This document shows positions 1 to 9,958 of a stretch of 64,000 bases of DNA, piece by piece. Below the pieces are notes generated by a model, which did not search any database, had not been told where the DNA came from, and was given only the letters and a program-made list of their open reading frames with translations. Source of the stretch: Rhypophila decipiens (taxonomy: Eukaryota; Ascomycota; Sordariomycetes; Sordariales; Naviculisporaceae); assembly GCA_033297075.1 (NCBI GenBank), contig MU858083.1, positions 183,302-247,301 on the forward strand. Direction: 5' to 3'. A program made the position numbers and the translations under genes. Numbering within the stretch: the stretch's first letter is position 1; every line of letters starts with the position of its first letter.

Positions 1-1
1 G

Positions 2-670
2 GGGTGGATGTTATTCCCGAGCGGCACACTAACCTACCAGCTTGCGACCACCAATTCTACTGGAGGCGACTCTTTCGACTGTGTCGAGACATGGCAAGAT
101 CCCACCGAGTATGTCCTCTCTGCCGCGAGGGAGATCATCTTTCGCGCATCTGTTGCCGCTGTCCCCCAAACCCAAAACCAGAGCCAGGGCCAAGAACAAG
201 AACAAGAACAAACAGCATCCCCGGCGCCGGCGGAAGTCGTCCGCATCCGCACGATATCCATCTACACAGTCAACTACGCCTTCGCCATTGCCGCCGTGGC
301 CGTCACGCTTCTCACGTCGCTGTCGATATTACCTTTATTCGCAGGATTCTGGCGGCTGGGGCGGAGTGTCTCGCTTTCACCGGTGGAAATTGCTCGGGCG
401 TTTGGGTTTGGTCCGCTTACGAGTGCCGCGCCCGCGAATGCGGATAGTGATGCTTTGCTGAAGGAGGTGGGTGAGATGTCGATTCGGTATGGCGAGGTTA
501 CTACGAGTAATACCTCCTCTGTTCAGCATCAGGGGGGTGGGCATGGGTATGCATCGCGATATGGGCACCGGGGGTCAGGCAGTGATAATGAAACAACATC
601 GAGGAAGCTTAGGTTTGTGGGGGATGGTGGGGATGTTAAGCGGCCTAGGGAGGGTGTGGATTATGAGTAA
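2..670 (+). CDS. 3' part of a DUF3176-like fungal membrane protein (5' end outside window)
   Basis: The reading frame is open from the first bases of the window to a TGA/TAA stop at 670, so only the C-terminal ~220 residues are present. Seen: a Q/E-rich linker (QSQGQEQEQEQ), one hydrophobic segment (about residues 85-112 of the fragment, with LLTSLSILPLFAGFW), and the tail LGRSVSLSPVEIARAFG followed by SDALLKEVGEMSIRYGEV. Known: this order (last membrane helix, GFWxLGRxVSLSPxEIAxAF, then a xxLLKEVG...RYG tail) is typical of the C-terminal end of large fungal multi-pass proteins of the DUF3176 type, whose function is unknown. The real start may lie far upstream. The overlapping frame at 4-447 is low-complexity R/H/P-rich shadow. 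Family assignment is by resemblance only. Confidence 0.6.
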   Translation, partial: GWMLFPSGTLTYQLATTNSTGGDSFDCVETWQDPTEYVLSAAREIIFRASVAAVPQTQNQSQGQEQEQEQTASPAPAEVVRIRTISIYTVNYAFAIAAVAVTLLTSLSILPLFAGFWRLGRSVSLSPVEIARAFGFGPLTSAAPANADSDALLKEVGEMSIRYGEVTTSNTSSVQHQGGGHGYASRYGHRGSGSDNETTSRKLRFVGDGGDVKRPREGVDYE

Positions 671-1601
671 GAACAAATTATGAGCAATTATCAGTAGCGA
701 GTATGAGAAGCATTAGAATAAATAGATACTAGTTAGCTTATATTTTGAATCTTCAAGATATGCATTAAACCCAATTTCTCATCAGAACTTGATGACGCCT
801 ACTTAGGTACCTAGCTAAGGTACATATGACGGCATTTTTGAGGTTGTACGTCCTAACTCCTGGGAATGAACAAAGAACAGTCAAACATCACCCTCACCGC
901 CTCCCCTCTCCCACGGATCAAAGCAGCGGTCAACAGAACCGACCCGACATCAATGCTTAAGGTATCTACGGCGAGCCAGGAAAATCCCACTCCGGCACGG
1001 GTTCAGGTTCTTGCCACGGGTACGGGGTCGCGGGTCGGTATATTACGCTCGCCGTTTCCGATTCTCCTTTTGTGTTGTGCTGCTGCTTGCTTGGCAAGAG
1101 TTTGCGTTTCCTTATCCACGAGCCGGCATATGTGGCACAGCACCGATGCGAACCAGTCTCCCACGCGGTAGAGTCGCACAGGCACACGGCAGTTCGGCTC
1201 GATATTTTCGTTGCCACGAATCCCATAAATGCAATTTCCAGAGCAATGGAATCCCAGAATCCTTCCAGGGGTAGCTTCTATGCCCATGTGGCGCAGCACG
1301 TCGCACGAACTCCCAGTCCGGCACGGGCATGAATTTCCACGACTCCGGCTAATTGGCTGGCCAATGAACAAGCACTAATCGACTTTTCGGGTTTGACCCA
1401 TCCAGGGTTACCGATCTTCGAGGAATTATGGCCATGATAATCTCAAACGGTCCTCGCCTGGTGGGGGATCCCTCCCCCACACATATCCGATCCATATACA
1501 TATCCCATGCGATGGCACGCTTCCTTCTCGCCCTGGTCCCTTCTTGACCCAGGGCGGCCAGCTCCTGCTCCTTCCAGTCTTTACCGAAATCCCCGCTCAA
1601 A
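671..1601. other. Intergenic region
   Basis: About 930 bases separate the two membrane-protein genes. I see a short KpnI-type palindromic stretch near 803-822 (TTAGGTACCTAGCTAAGGTA) and two loosely similar segments (near 1129-1145 and 1284-1302, TGTGGCRCAGCAC). Open frames here on both strands are R/C/H-rich and resemble no protein. No RNA gene recognised. Confidence 0.5.
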
Positions 1602-4600
1602 ATGGGTTCCCATATCGATGAACTTTGTTGCGAGAAGTCGACGAGCAGAGACTCAGACCGCAGGCGTCATGGCGAGCGCGGATTTACGCCGGTACCCCTT
1701 CGGTGGTGGTATCTGTCTTCGGTCTTGGTGTACATCTGCCTCTTGCTGGTAGTCTTGGAGTATTCGTTCCATGTCATTCCACAAACGAGCGCTCGCCAAA
1801 GCTCGCCACCGACGTATTTCACCGTTCCTCCTGACGGACTCCCTGTATTCAGCAAGCCTGCAGATGTTGAAGAGCGACAGTTGGCAGAGAGAGCACCTCG
1901 GCCACGGTTCATCGGACGACGCAACGCCACCGACGGCATACCTAGCAACTCCAGCTTTCCGGTGCCTTCGAACTCGACGACCAAGCCCTGCGACCTGGAA
2001 GCCCTAGAGAACATCACTGCAGCCGACAACCAGACTGTCTTCGAGCCCTGCACGGTCAACACGACCGATTCCGAGGACGGGTCTACGTTCAGGATTCTCC
2101 ATCTTGACCCCAACCAGTTCGCCGAACTCGAGCCTAGGACCTACCTAGCCCATTACCGACTACACTTCGTCTGGATCCACGACACAGACGGGCGATATTA
2201 CATACCTGTTTTCCCGGGCATGGACATTAGCCAGCGATGTACCCAGTACGGGCAGTACATGTACATCACGACCAACAAAGACGACTGCCGTATGCTGGTC
2301 GAGATTGACGACTTCAACACCTACGGGTTCCATCCCATCATGCAAGACGGTGACAAGTGCCACAAAGAGTTCTACACTTTTTCAGGCCAGTTCCAAAACC
2401 AATGGGGCTGGCAACCGCAAATCCCTGGTTTCGAATGGAATCCGACCAAGTGCTGGGAGGACGAGTGGGACCAGGGAAAGATCATTTTGTATCCCAGCCG
2501 CGTGGTGTCGTGGCCGGCTGGTTGGCCGACAGATGCTCCCGGGGGAGTCGACAGTGTGCCCGACGTGCCTCCTTCGCCACCAAGAGCAATAACGACCACC
2601 CTATCAGTACCGCCCATGGTCACTGAGGTAACCAGCACGCTCATCGGGGCAGACGGCAAACCGACCACCACAGTACGCAGCATGACCATCCCCGGCAGAG
2701 TCATCACGACAGTCCTCGATGTCCTCCCGACCCCGACAGGACACATCACAGTCGGCGGGACGGTCCTGACCCTAACCAACTCGCTCGGCCAACCAACAGC
2801 AACAACCACCTCCCTGTACACCTCGGGCATGTCCTTCCTCTCAACTCCGGCCCCGCAATTCACAACCATGACCACAATCTTGTCCGACTCCGCCGGCCGC
2901 CCCACGGCAACTCAAGTATTGACAATCCCCCTCCCCTCATTCACCCTCAGCACAACAGTCCTAACCAACTCCCTCGGTCAACCAACCGCCACACAAGTCC
3001 TCACAATCCCCATCATCACCGCTTTCCCTAATCCAACAATAAGCGCAACAACAAAAACAATATACAACCAACTCGGCGAAGCCATATGGACATCAACAGG
3101 CTACATACTCCCTTTAGCAGCGCACCCCTCACCAAAACCACCCGTCCCACCCGAGAATTGGGGCGGCGTAGGAAAAGACGGCACAATTGGATTGGAAGAT
3201 ATCCCCTCCTCGGCGATAAAAGTCCAGCCCCTGACATGGCAGTCTTATTTTGTGGGGTCTTTCTTGCCAGTTTTGTTGACGACGCTGTTGAGTATTTTGG
3301 TGCAGGTTTTGGGCGGGAGTTTAAGGGCCATCATACCCTTTCTCGCGTTGCAGAGGGGGGGACAAGCTGGGATGGCAGGTCGAGGTGAGATTGGGGCTGA
3401 GGCGGCGGATAGTCTACTGCTACCGCTGGAGGGAAACTTGCTTCGGGTTGATGTGGCGATTTTGTTGGCGGTCAAGTACAAGGAGCCGCTGTTGCTCATG
3501 AGTAACTTGTTGCAGATTGCGGGAATGGTCTTGGCTAGTTTGTCGAGCGAGGCTATTGGGATGACGCTTGGTGGTGGGTGTCGGGATGATGACTTTGCAG
3601 GGTGTTTTATGAGTTTGGCTGTTATCCAGGGGCCGGCGAGAGCTGCAGAGGGGCTGTTGGCTTTTATGGTTCTTTTGTTGGGGGGGATCATGCTTGGGAT
3701 TTGGCTCTTGCGGAGAAGAGGTGAACGACATGAAGTGGACGAAAGAGAAGGAGCCACTATGCTGGGTACTGGGGCGTTGTTGAGGACATCTGGGGGCGTT
3801 AATCCGACTAGCATTCTTGGTGCAGCTGCGATGGTGGCTGGGGACGAGAGTCGAGGCTTGAGAGAATTATTAGTTGCTGCTGCCAACGATACTCGGACGA
3901 AGGAGGGATCAAAAGGGATGGAAATCTCGGACAGAGAGATCAGAGACCGGCTGGAGGGACACAAATTCGCCATCAACGCCCGAGGTCATGTCATCACAGT
4001 GCAAGAATCCTCAGAGCGGAGCCACACAGGGCTAACAACAAGCACGTTCATGAGCGAAAACAAGGTTGCCAAAACAGGAAAACGCATCACCGGGTTGATC
4101 GAAGACTCGTACGACGACTTTACCTCTCGGCATCGAAAAGCTATGAAGGCGATGGAATATGGATACCGAGCCATCTTCCTCGCATCACTTGGGACTTTGC
4201 TATTCATCGTCGCGTATTACGGCGCTGCCCAGCACGGGCCGGAGGACCTCATTGAGCGGTTCCTTAACAGTCAGACATTTGGTGTCTCGTTCTTGTTTAC
4301 GGGCGCTGGTGGGATGATTGATTTCTTTTGGGGCGGTTTCTTTTCTCGTAAGTTCAGCACTCTGTAGTCTGTAGTCTGCCCGGATAATCAGGATTCGATA
4401 CTGACAATTTGTTCTAGAAATCGAGTTACTGGAGCCCTACCGTTACCTCTCGCACTCTGAAGACTCGCAGACCGCCTCACGCTCAGCCGCCAACATGATG
4501 CGCCCTCGATCATCCAGCATCTTTAGCGGCTTGTTCCGAGCGGTTGCCAACGGGAATGTGGTTCTCAGCGCTGTTGCATTTGCGGGTGTCCTGTCCAAGT

Positions 4601-4956
4601 TCTTGCCCGTTGTCTTGTCTAACGTACCCTTCCGGTTAACGCTGACGTGGACGACATTCGTGGTGTGTACTTGGATTTCAGTGTCGGTACTGGCTGTCAT
4701 GATTCTGGTCATGATCGCTTCGTTTTTTGTCAGGAAGCCAGACATGCCCGTTGACCCCGGTACCATTGCCGGCAAGATATATTACGTCTGTGATTCTCAG
4801 CTGACAAATGATGTCGGCGAGATGGACGGTCGAGAAGGAAAGATACAGGAGATAATAGTCCCCGGAGTGAAATACAGATTTGGGACAACAATTGGAGTCA
4901 GCGGCAGGAAGAGAACAGGGATAGACTATCTGGATACGGGGAGGCATCATGTCTAA
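1602..4956 (+). CDS. DUF3433 multi-pass membrane protein with Thr-rich repeated ectodomain
   Basis: Two exons, 1602-4347 and 4418-4956, joined by a 70-nt intron (GTAAGT at 4348, branch-like CTGAC at 4401, TAG at 4417); the frame closes at 1094 aa. Seen: an N-terminal hydrophobic helix (about residues 33-52), a long extracytoplasmic part with N-glycosylation sites, a Thr/Ser/Pro region (about 330-510) built of diverged repeats sharing TNSLGQPTAT and QVLTIP, then several membrane helices (about 545-590, 620-650, 680-705, 865-890 and two in exon 2), ending in DPGTIAGKIYYVCDS. Known: the terminal TIAGxxYYVCDS motif and helix pattern are those of fungal DUF3433 proteins, function unknown. Inferred: cell-surface protein with a mucin-like stalk. 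The neighbour upstream is also a large fungal membrane protein family, but the two are not sequence copies. Confidence 0.8.
4348..4417 (+). other. Intron of the DUF3433 gene
   Basis: GTAAGT donor, CTGAC branch-like motif 12-16 nt before the TAG acceptor. Exon 1 leaves one base and exon 2 supplies two, rebuilding a Gln codon followed by IELLEPYRYL, the expected DUF3433 continuation. Confidence 0.8.
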
Positions 4957-5025
4957 GGGTCAAGTAACTCTAGGTCATCAAAACAAAAATTAAATAAACA
5001 AGTCAAAATCACTCAGTACGGGATA

Positions 5026-5054
5026 TCCTCCTAACCGACTGCGCTAATCGGGCA
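5026..5054 (-). other. tRNA-like 5' half (A-box relic)
   Basis: On the minus strand the stretch reads like the first half of a eukaryotic tRNA, with a perfect A-box match TAGCGCAGTCGG (5035-5046) preceded by TGCCCGAT. Downstream no B box (GGTTCGANTCC) or closing acceptor stem is visible, so this is at most a broken tRNA or a chance match. A six-base hairpin (CTCCAC/GTGGAG, 5065-5085) lies next to it. Confidence 0.35.
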
Positions 5055-5572
5055 AGAGTCAAGGCTCCACCTTTTCGGTGTGGAGGAAGCTGCGGCCTGC
5101 CGTTGTTATATCCGTTCCTTATGTGAATGAACTGCCATGTGACTTTGGACGAGCGAGACTCTCATTGCTCAGAGTGCACAACGGGTCGTATATGCTACTC
5201 TTACGGGGCTCATGACCTCAGACGGCGGCACTGCACAGTAATGTCGTGTTAGCTCGGGTATTATTGAGCCTGCAGGTACAATGAGCAAGGGAAAAGAGAG
5301 AAAAGAAAGGATGCAGAAGCTGCACGTGGGGAGGGGTAGGTCCTTATGTAGGCAGGCAGATGGGTAGCTGCATGAAAAAGGGTTATCTGCAGCACATGAT
5401 TAATCCTTTTGTTGAATCTGAGTGCCAAATTATGTCGAATACGAGATTTGGTTATTGTTTGTTGTAGTACCATGTTGCAGTCACTACCGTGTTTGCTCTA
5501 CATGTAGCCTCTAAGTATGACGTACAGAGAGACACATGTGAGCAGAACCACAGCTCTTTCCCGTTATATGAA

Positions 5573-5580
5573 CATATAAA
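5573..5580 (+). promoter_or_regulatory. TATA-like element of the secreted-protein gene
   Basis: CATATAAA lies about 135 nt before the ATG at 5714, followed by a pyrimidine-rich stretch (5598-5645) typical of fungal transcription start regions. Confidence 0.45.
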
Positions 5581-5713
5581 GCTCGGTCATCATTCCCCTT
5601 TCTTCCATCTCCTCTCCCATCAAACTGCCACAATCTTTCTACCAAGCTACAACTTATACCCAAAACAATTTATCCACCGGCCATCTGTCAACAAATACCA
5701 AGACTTTGCAACC

Positions 5714-6435
5714 ATGAAGTTCACTCTCCTGCGCGGTCTCACGGCGGCTCTCACAATCTCCGGCACTGCTCTTGCTCAACAGATAATTGGTCCCTTCTTC
5801 CTCCGGCTCCAGTCAGATGATTCTTACATCGACGGTCGATATCTGGAAGCTTATCATTCTGGCGCAACGCAGGCGACGCTCGGCATCGATCAAAAGACTA
5901 GGCTTCCGGCAGACGCGAAATCCTCGTATATTTACACGCTGAACTACACCGGATAGGCCGACTCTCGGCGAGAATTGACATGGGTGCTGAACCCGGGTCG
6001 GGGAATCCCAGCTGTGCTTTCGCTCGGCTTCCAGTTCAATGGCCTCGGGAACAATGTCTTAGCGACGACGCTTAATGTAATTCCACCCAGACCTCAACCT
6101 GTGGAAAAGACATGTGGTCATTTATGTTGACCGGTTAACAAGTACTGACGATGGTTCGTATCATCTAGTTCGGAGGTTATGCGAATGTTGGTTTTGATGA
6201 CGAGAACAGGTTGTATATGGTCGACGGACCCGACGAGTCCCAAAATCAATCCGGCTTCGAGGAAGACGGCGGATGGTGGCCTAACCGATCCGAGACGCAT
6301 AACTTGAGGCAGTGGCATGCGTGCTGGCAAACAGCCGGACTCCGTTACTATTACTGGTCACTGGGTTGGATGACTGCGGGTGCACCGCACAACCCGACAT
6401 GTAAGCCAGTAGAGGTGATTAAGGAGGATGTCTAG
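5714..6435 (+). pseudogene. Small secreted DUF7907-like protein, interrupted by one in-frame TAG
   Basis: Exon 1 is 5714-6076 and exon 2 6169-6435 (intron GTAATT...CTAG, phase 0). The protein starts with a clear signal peptide (MKFTLLRGLTAALTISGTALA, cleavage after ALA near residue 20). The frame runs on normally on both sides of a single TAG at 5954-5956: before it comes IYTLNYTG, after it RRELTWVLNPGRGIPAVLSL, then exon 2 with GGYANVGFDDENRLYMVDG and the C-terminal WMTAGAPHNPTCKPVEV. Known: signal peptide + LTW.L + VGFD + W...PQNPxC.xV is the pattern of small secreted fungal DUF7907 proteins of unknown role. A C-to-T change at CpA (CAG to TAG) would explain the stop. An intron removing the stop would be 31 nt and shifts the frame, so I favour a nonsense mutation; a sequencing error is possible. 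Confidence 0.6.
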
Positions 6436-6535
6436 ATGTCCGTTCTAGACGGCCGAGAACTATATCACGGGTACCGTTCAACAGAGATGGGATGATGGCT
6501 ACTAGGTACTTGTTAGGCGGTACCAGCTAGTTCTA

Positions 6536-6770
6536 GCTGACTGGATTCGCCTGGATTAACTGGCTTCGACAAGATTTCTGGCTTTGATTGGTCTGACTGG
6601 ATTCGACTGACTGGATTCGACTGTAACAACTGGATCGACTGAATTTGACTGAATTCGACTACAATAACTGGACCGACTGGATTTCACTGGACCGACTGGA
6701 TTTCACTGGATTTGACTGGACTAACTGGATTGACTGGACTGACTGGATTTGACTGGCTTGACTGGCAGTT
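6536..6770. repeat. Degenerate GACTGGATT minisatellite
   Basis: About 235 bases made of imperfect head-to-tail units of 8-15 nt around CTGGATTNGACTG / ACTGGACTGACTGG, with many one-base variants. It sits in the gap between the broken secreted-protein gene and the 3' end of the IDO-like gene. Purely repetitive; no coding potential. Confidence 0.8.
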
Positions 6771-6892
6771 AATTAAAATGGAGGGCAGCGGGTCGCTGGC
6801 CCTACTCCGCTAGTGCCAAGGACAGGTATACAAATAGTTTGCATGCAAATAAACACCCAGCAGCGAGTGACAATGACCATTCGCCTAGCTTG

Positions 6893-8466
6893 TCATACCG
6901 TTTCTCTAAGACGAGTGGCCATCATGTCGTCCAACAGCTTCAAAGCTTCGTTCAATGTGTCACCTTTGAGAACCGACTTGCCCGCCGTCATGGGCAAACG
7001 CTCCGGAGCCGGTTGCTCAAGGTACGGCATGACACGCGTCCGGTGGGCTGCTCTGAAGACCTGTTTTCACATCACATTAGCCACATAAACAACAACCAAT
7101 GCGCGCGCAAGTCAAAGTACTAACCCTCATCTGCTTGACAATCTTGCCCAACTCCTCCTCGATCCTCGCATCCGCCCGATCCCCCTCCTTCATCTTGTTC
7201 CTCAGCGAGTGCTTCTTGAAGGACAAGCACAGTTCCCGCTGGTTATACGGGATGTACCGGTCCATGGCCTCGTCGGTGAGATATCTGTCCAGCCCCAAGA
7301 AGGCGTCGATGGCTTGGAAGAGCAAGACGTGGTTGCCCGACAGCCCGTCGTACTTGACGAACTCCCCGTCAATCATGCGGCCGACGCCCCAGCCTTGGAA
7401 GCCTTGGATGTAGCTGAGCCAGACCGACTGCGAGATGCGCCGCTCGTGGACGTTTTCGTAAAACACCAGGAGGAGCTCGCGGAGGTGGGTCGAGACGGCT
7501 TCGAGGTGCTTGATGGTGGAGAGTTTGTCGTTGGAGTCGTATGAGGCGACGGCTTGGACCATGGAGCAGTAGATTGGGAGCGCCTGTGAGGGGGCTAGTT
7601 AGTGGCTGGGGGGTGACTGGTTGGCGGCTTTGCTTACGAGAACTTCGAGGTCGTAGAACATGCGGAAGAAGGTTTCCTCGGATGATCTGATGAGCTCGGA
7701 CATGCCGACGTTGATCTTGTAGACTCTGTTGCCGTTGGGGTCAAAGTTGTGCACGACGTTTGCTGTATTGTTGCCGCTTTCGGCGGTCACGCCAAAGTAT
7801 CGTTGCAGATATGGCCAGGGCGCGTCGAGCTCAGGGGGGAAGTCGATGACGGTTTCGAGCTGGGCGACCTTGACGACGGGGATTGTGGCCCATCTGTTTG
7901 TGAGACATCAATATTAGTTTTGTGTTGGTGTCAGAGGACCGCGGAAGTGAGTTGTGATTGTATAATTACCGGTAAGCGTGGCGACAAACGGCAACACAGC
8001 AGTAGAAGCCGTTGATGGCATCCCGGGGTAGGACACTCAAGTTGCCTGCCTCCACTGAGGACATGATGGCCTCAACCACGGCAATGTTGATGCGCTCAGT
8101 CAAGAGCTTCCTCATCAGAGCCCGGTACTTTTCACGTCGTACCGTGTTGACAGCATCATCGAGAGACGGCGGGGCTGCGGACAGGAGGGGAATGAGCTCG
8201 AGGTAGATGTCCTTGTATGGGCGGAGAGCCTGGGGCCAGTTGTCGTGATCTGATCGTGGTGGCCATTCACCTGCTCCATCTTTTTCGATGAGTTCAGTCA
8301 AGGCTGAGGCAACCTCATGGCCGCCGATGCTGAGTCTCTTGATGGCTTGTATCCTGTCTTTGCTGGTCTCTTCGACAAAGGGAATTGAAGGACGAATATA
8401 TTGCCAGGCATAGAAGCCCGCCACGCCAAGGGCAAAGGTGATGAGGAAGAAGATGGTGACTAGCAT
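6893..8466 (-). CDS. Indoleamine 2,3-dioxygenase-like heme protein with N-terminal membrane anchor
   Basis: Four exons on the minus strand: 8466-7970, 7893-7638, 7583-7125 and 7060-6893; introns of 76, 54 and 64 nt all with GT/AG ends and matching phases give 459 aa. Seen: a hydrophobic N-terminal helix (residues 2-24), then an all-helical body whose second half follows IDO: KINVGMSELI, a helix ending in YENVHERRIS, GFQGWGVGRMIDGEFVKYDG, the FQAIDAFLGL helix, RYIPYNQRELC, and RAAHRTRVMPYL, where His410 falls in the position of the proximal heme ligand of IDO. Known: IDO-fold heme enzymes oxidise tryptophan; relatives such as PrnB rearrange chlorotryptophan. Inferred: an indole- or aromatic-modifying oxygenase held at a membrane (ER). 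Classical IDO is cytosolic and has a GGSAGQS loop; here the loop reads GLSGNHVLL, so substrate and chemistry may differ. Confidence 0.72.
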
Positions 8467-8596
8467 TTTGGTCGAAACGATTTCAACGTATCGGCAACCT
8501 TGTTGAAGTGGTTACGCCGGGTGTTGAAGTGCAGCGCTAACGATGATGTGTCTCAGTGTTGGTTGAGTCTACTGATCTGAGGCATTCGATATGAAT

Positions 8597-8603
8597 CTTT
8601 ATA
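8597..8603 (-). promoter_or_regulatory. TATA-like element of the IDO-like gene
   Basis: TATAAAG on the minus strand, about 131 nt before the ATG at 8466. Confidence 0.4.
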
Positions 8604-9797
8604 CGCCCTGCCTCCAAGGCCGGGCTAGCTCATATCGTAAAGGGTACTGCTATACGGAGTATTCAATCCTCGTCTATGGATCGTGGGCTCGTCTCGAAGG
8701 CCCCGATTCGTCCCGGGCCCAGGCTGTAACGAAATCACATCATCGTCTCGCTACCGTCCGACTTCTTTGGTGCTTTGTGATTACAGGCTTGTGCCATCTG
8801 GCTGCATGGTTCGGACATTTCCTCTAGCCTCTCGCTTCCCGAAAGACTGCGTAGCAAGTAAAGAGTCAATGTTGAATCCTTCACGATTCTCTTATGCAGG
8901 ATTGGATCCTTTACGATTCTCCAAGCGGTGTAGAGTAGTTGTGTAGAGGTACGTGCTGGCCTAGTAGTCCCAAGGGCCAACAGCCAGGAGGCACAGACGC
9001 AGGGTCGCCGTTGATGATCTGTCAGGCAAGGTGTGTAGTGCCGCACGCTGTGGCAGAGGCTGAAAGCTGTGTTATCCCACATGCATCCCACATGTGCATC
9101 TTGTTTGGAAAAGTTGGCAGTCGCATCAGCCTTACTCGTCCGTTCAGCCCCACTTGAACCGGTCTGTTTTGTCATCCACTCAAGCCTAAAACGAGTGTCG
9201 GTGAGACCTGGGCTACATGCTTACCGTCGTTCGAACTCACTCCACTGCAACGTTCCCGCGCGGGATAGCGTAAGATGACTACCTATTGCGGGCCAATGTA
9301 CTCCACCATCTCATTGCATGTCGACATTGGATGCCAAGCGTCCCAAGTGGCATGACAGGAGGTGCGGTCCGTCCCAAGTGGCACGACAGACGGTAAGATT
9401 ATTCTGCGTTGAAACTCGGTGTAGTGTCCCGCTGCAGGAGGTAGGGGTAAACCGTTCCAGCGAGGCTTGGGGAAAGAGACAACTGCTTCTTCTAAGTATA
9501 AACATATTTGCGCTAATAGGCACCAGCTGGATATCTGGTAGTGTGTTGCCAACATATTTGCGCTACGAAAAGATTGTTATCCGATATCTTCTAAAGTTTA
9601 AAAATATTAAACTGTATAACAACGTTCTTGAGCTAGCCTCTAGAAGGTAAAATACTAGACTAATCCAGCTAGCGCCCACTAGTACAAATATGTTTGTGCT
9701 TGGAAGAAGCGGAAGTATGGTGGGTGGCACAGCATTTCTTCCCTCTTACAACCGACAAGCATTCTTATCCCTTTAGGAATTGATCGACTACTTTTTC
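8604..9797. other. Intergenic region with small direct repeats
   Basis: No gene recognised. Two short direct-repeat pairs are visible: AATCCTTYACGATTCT-like units near 8875-8891 and 8902-8920, and a 20-bp unit CGTCCCAAGTGGCATGACAG at 9339-9358 repeated with one change at 9370-9389. The stretch 9540-9660 is AT-rich. Confidence 0.55.
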
Positions 9798-9955
9798 AAT
9801 GCCCTATTGGCCCAATCATGTTTCAGAATTCAGTCTACAACCGACGGCCGAGCGATCCGACATTCTACAGCAGTTCAACATGCCCTGTTGGGACCAATCA
9901 TATTTCATATTTCAGTCTACACACAACGACCGAACGATCCGACATTCTATGGCTT
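9798..9955. repeat. Two diverged tandem copies of a ~78-bp unit
   Basis: Copy 1 (about 9798-9876) and copy 2 (about 9877-9955) share TGCCCTRTTGG, CCAATCAT, TTTCAGTCTACA and GATCCGACATTCTA. Several differences are transitions (CATG versus CATA, GAGCGATCC versus GAACGATCC), as expected if a duplication was hit by cytosine-deaminating mutation of the RIP type. It abuts the stop codon of the methyltransferase. Confidence 0.6.
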
Positions 9956-9958
9956 ATT

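Noticed and set aside
1003..1371. Minus-strand frame of 122 codons
   Set aside because: Composition is R/C/G-rich with no domain or hydrophobic pattern, and other frames over the same bases are equally open.
8735..9175. Minus-strand frame of 146 codons
   Set aside because: Contains a short DNA repeat translated in frame (IVKD units) and no protein features; probably chance.
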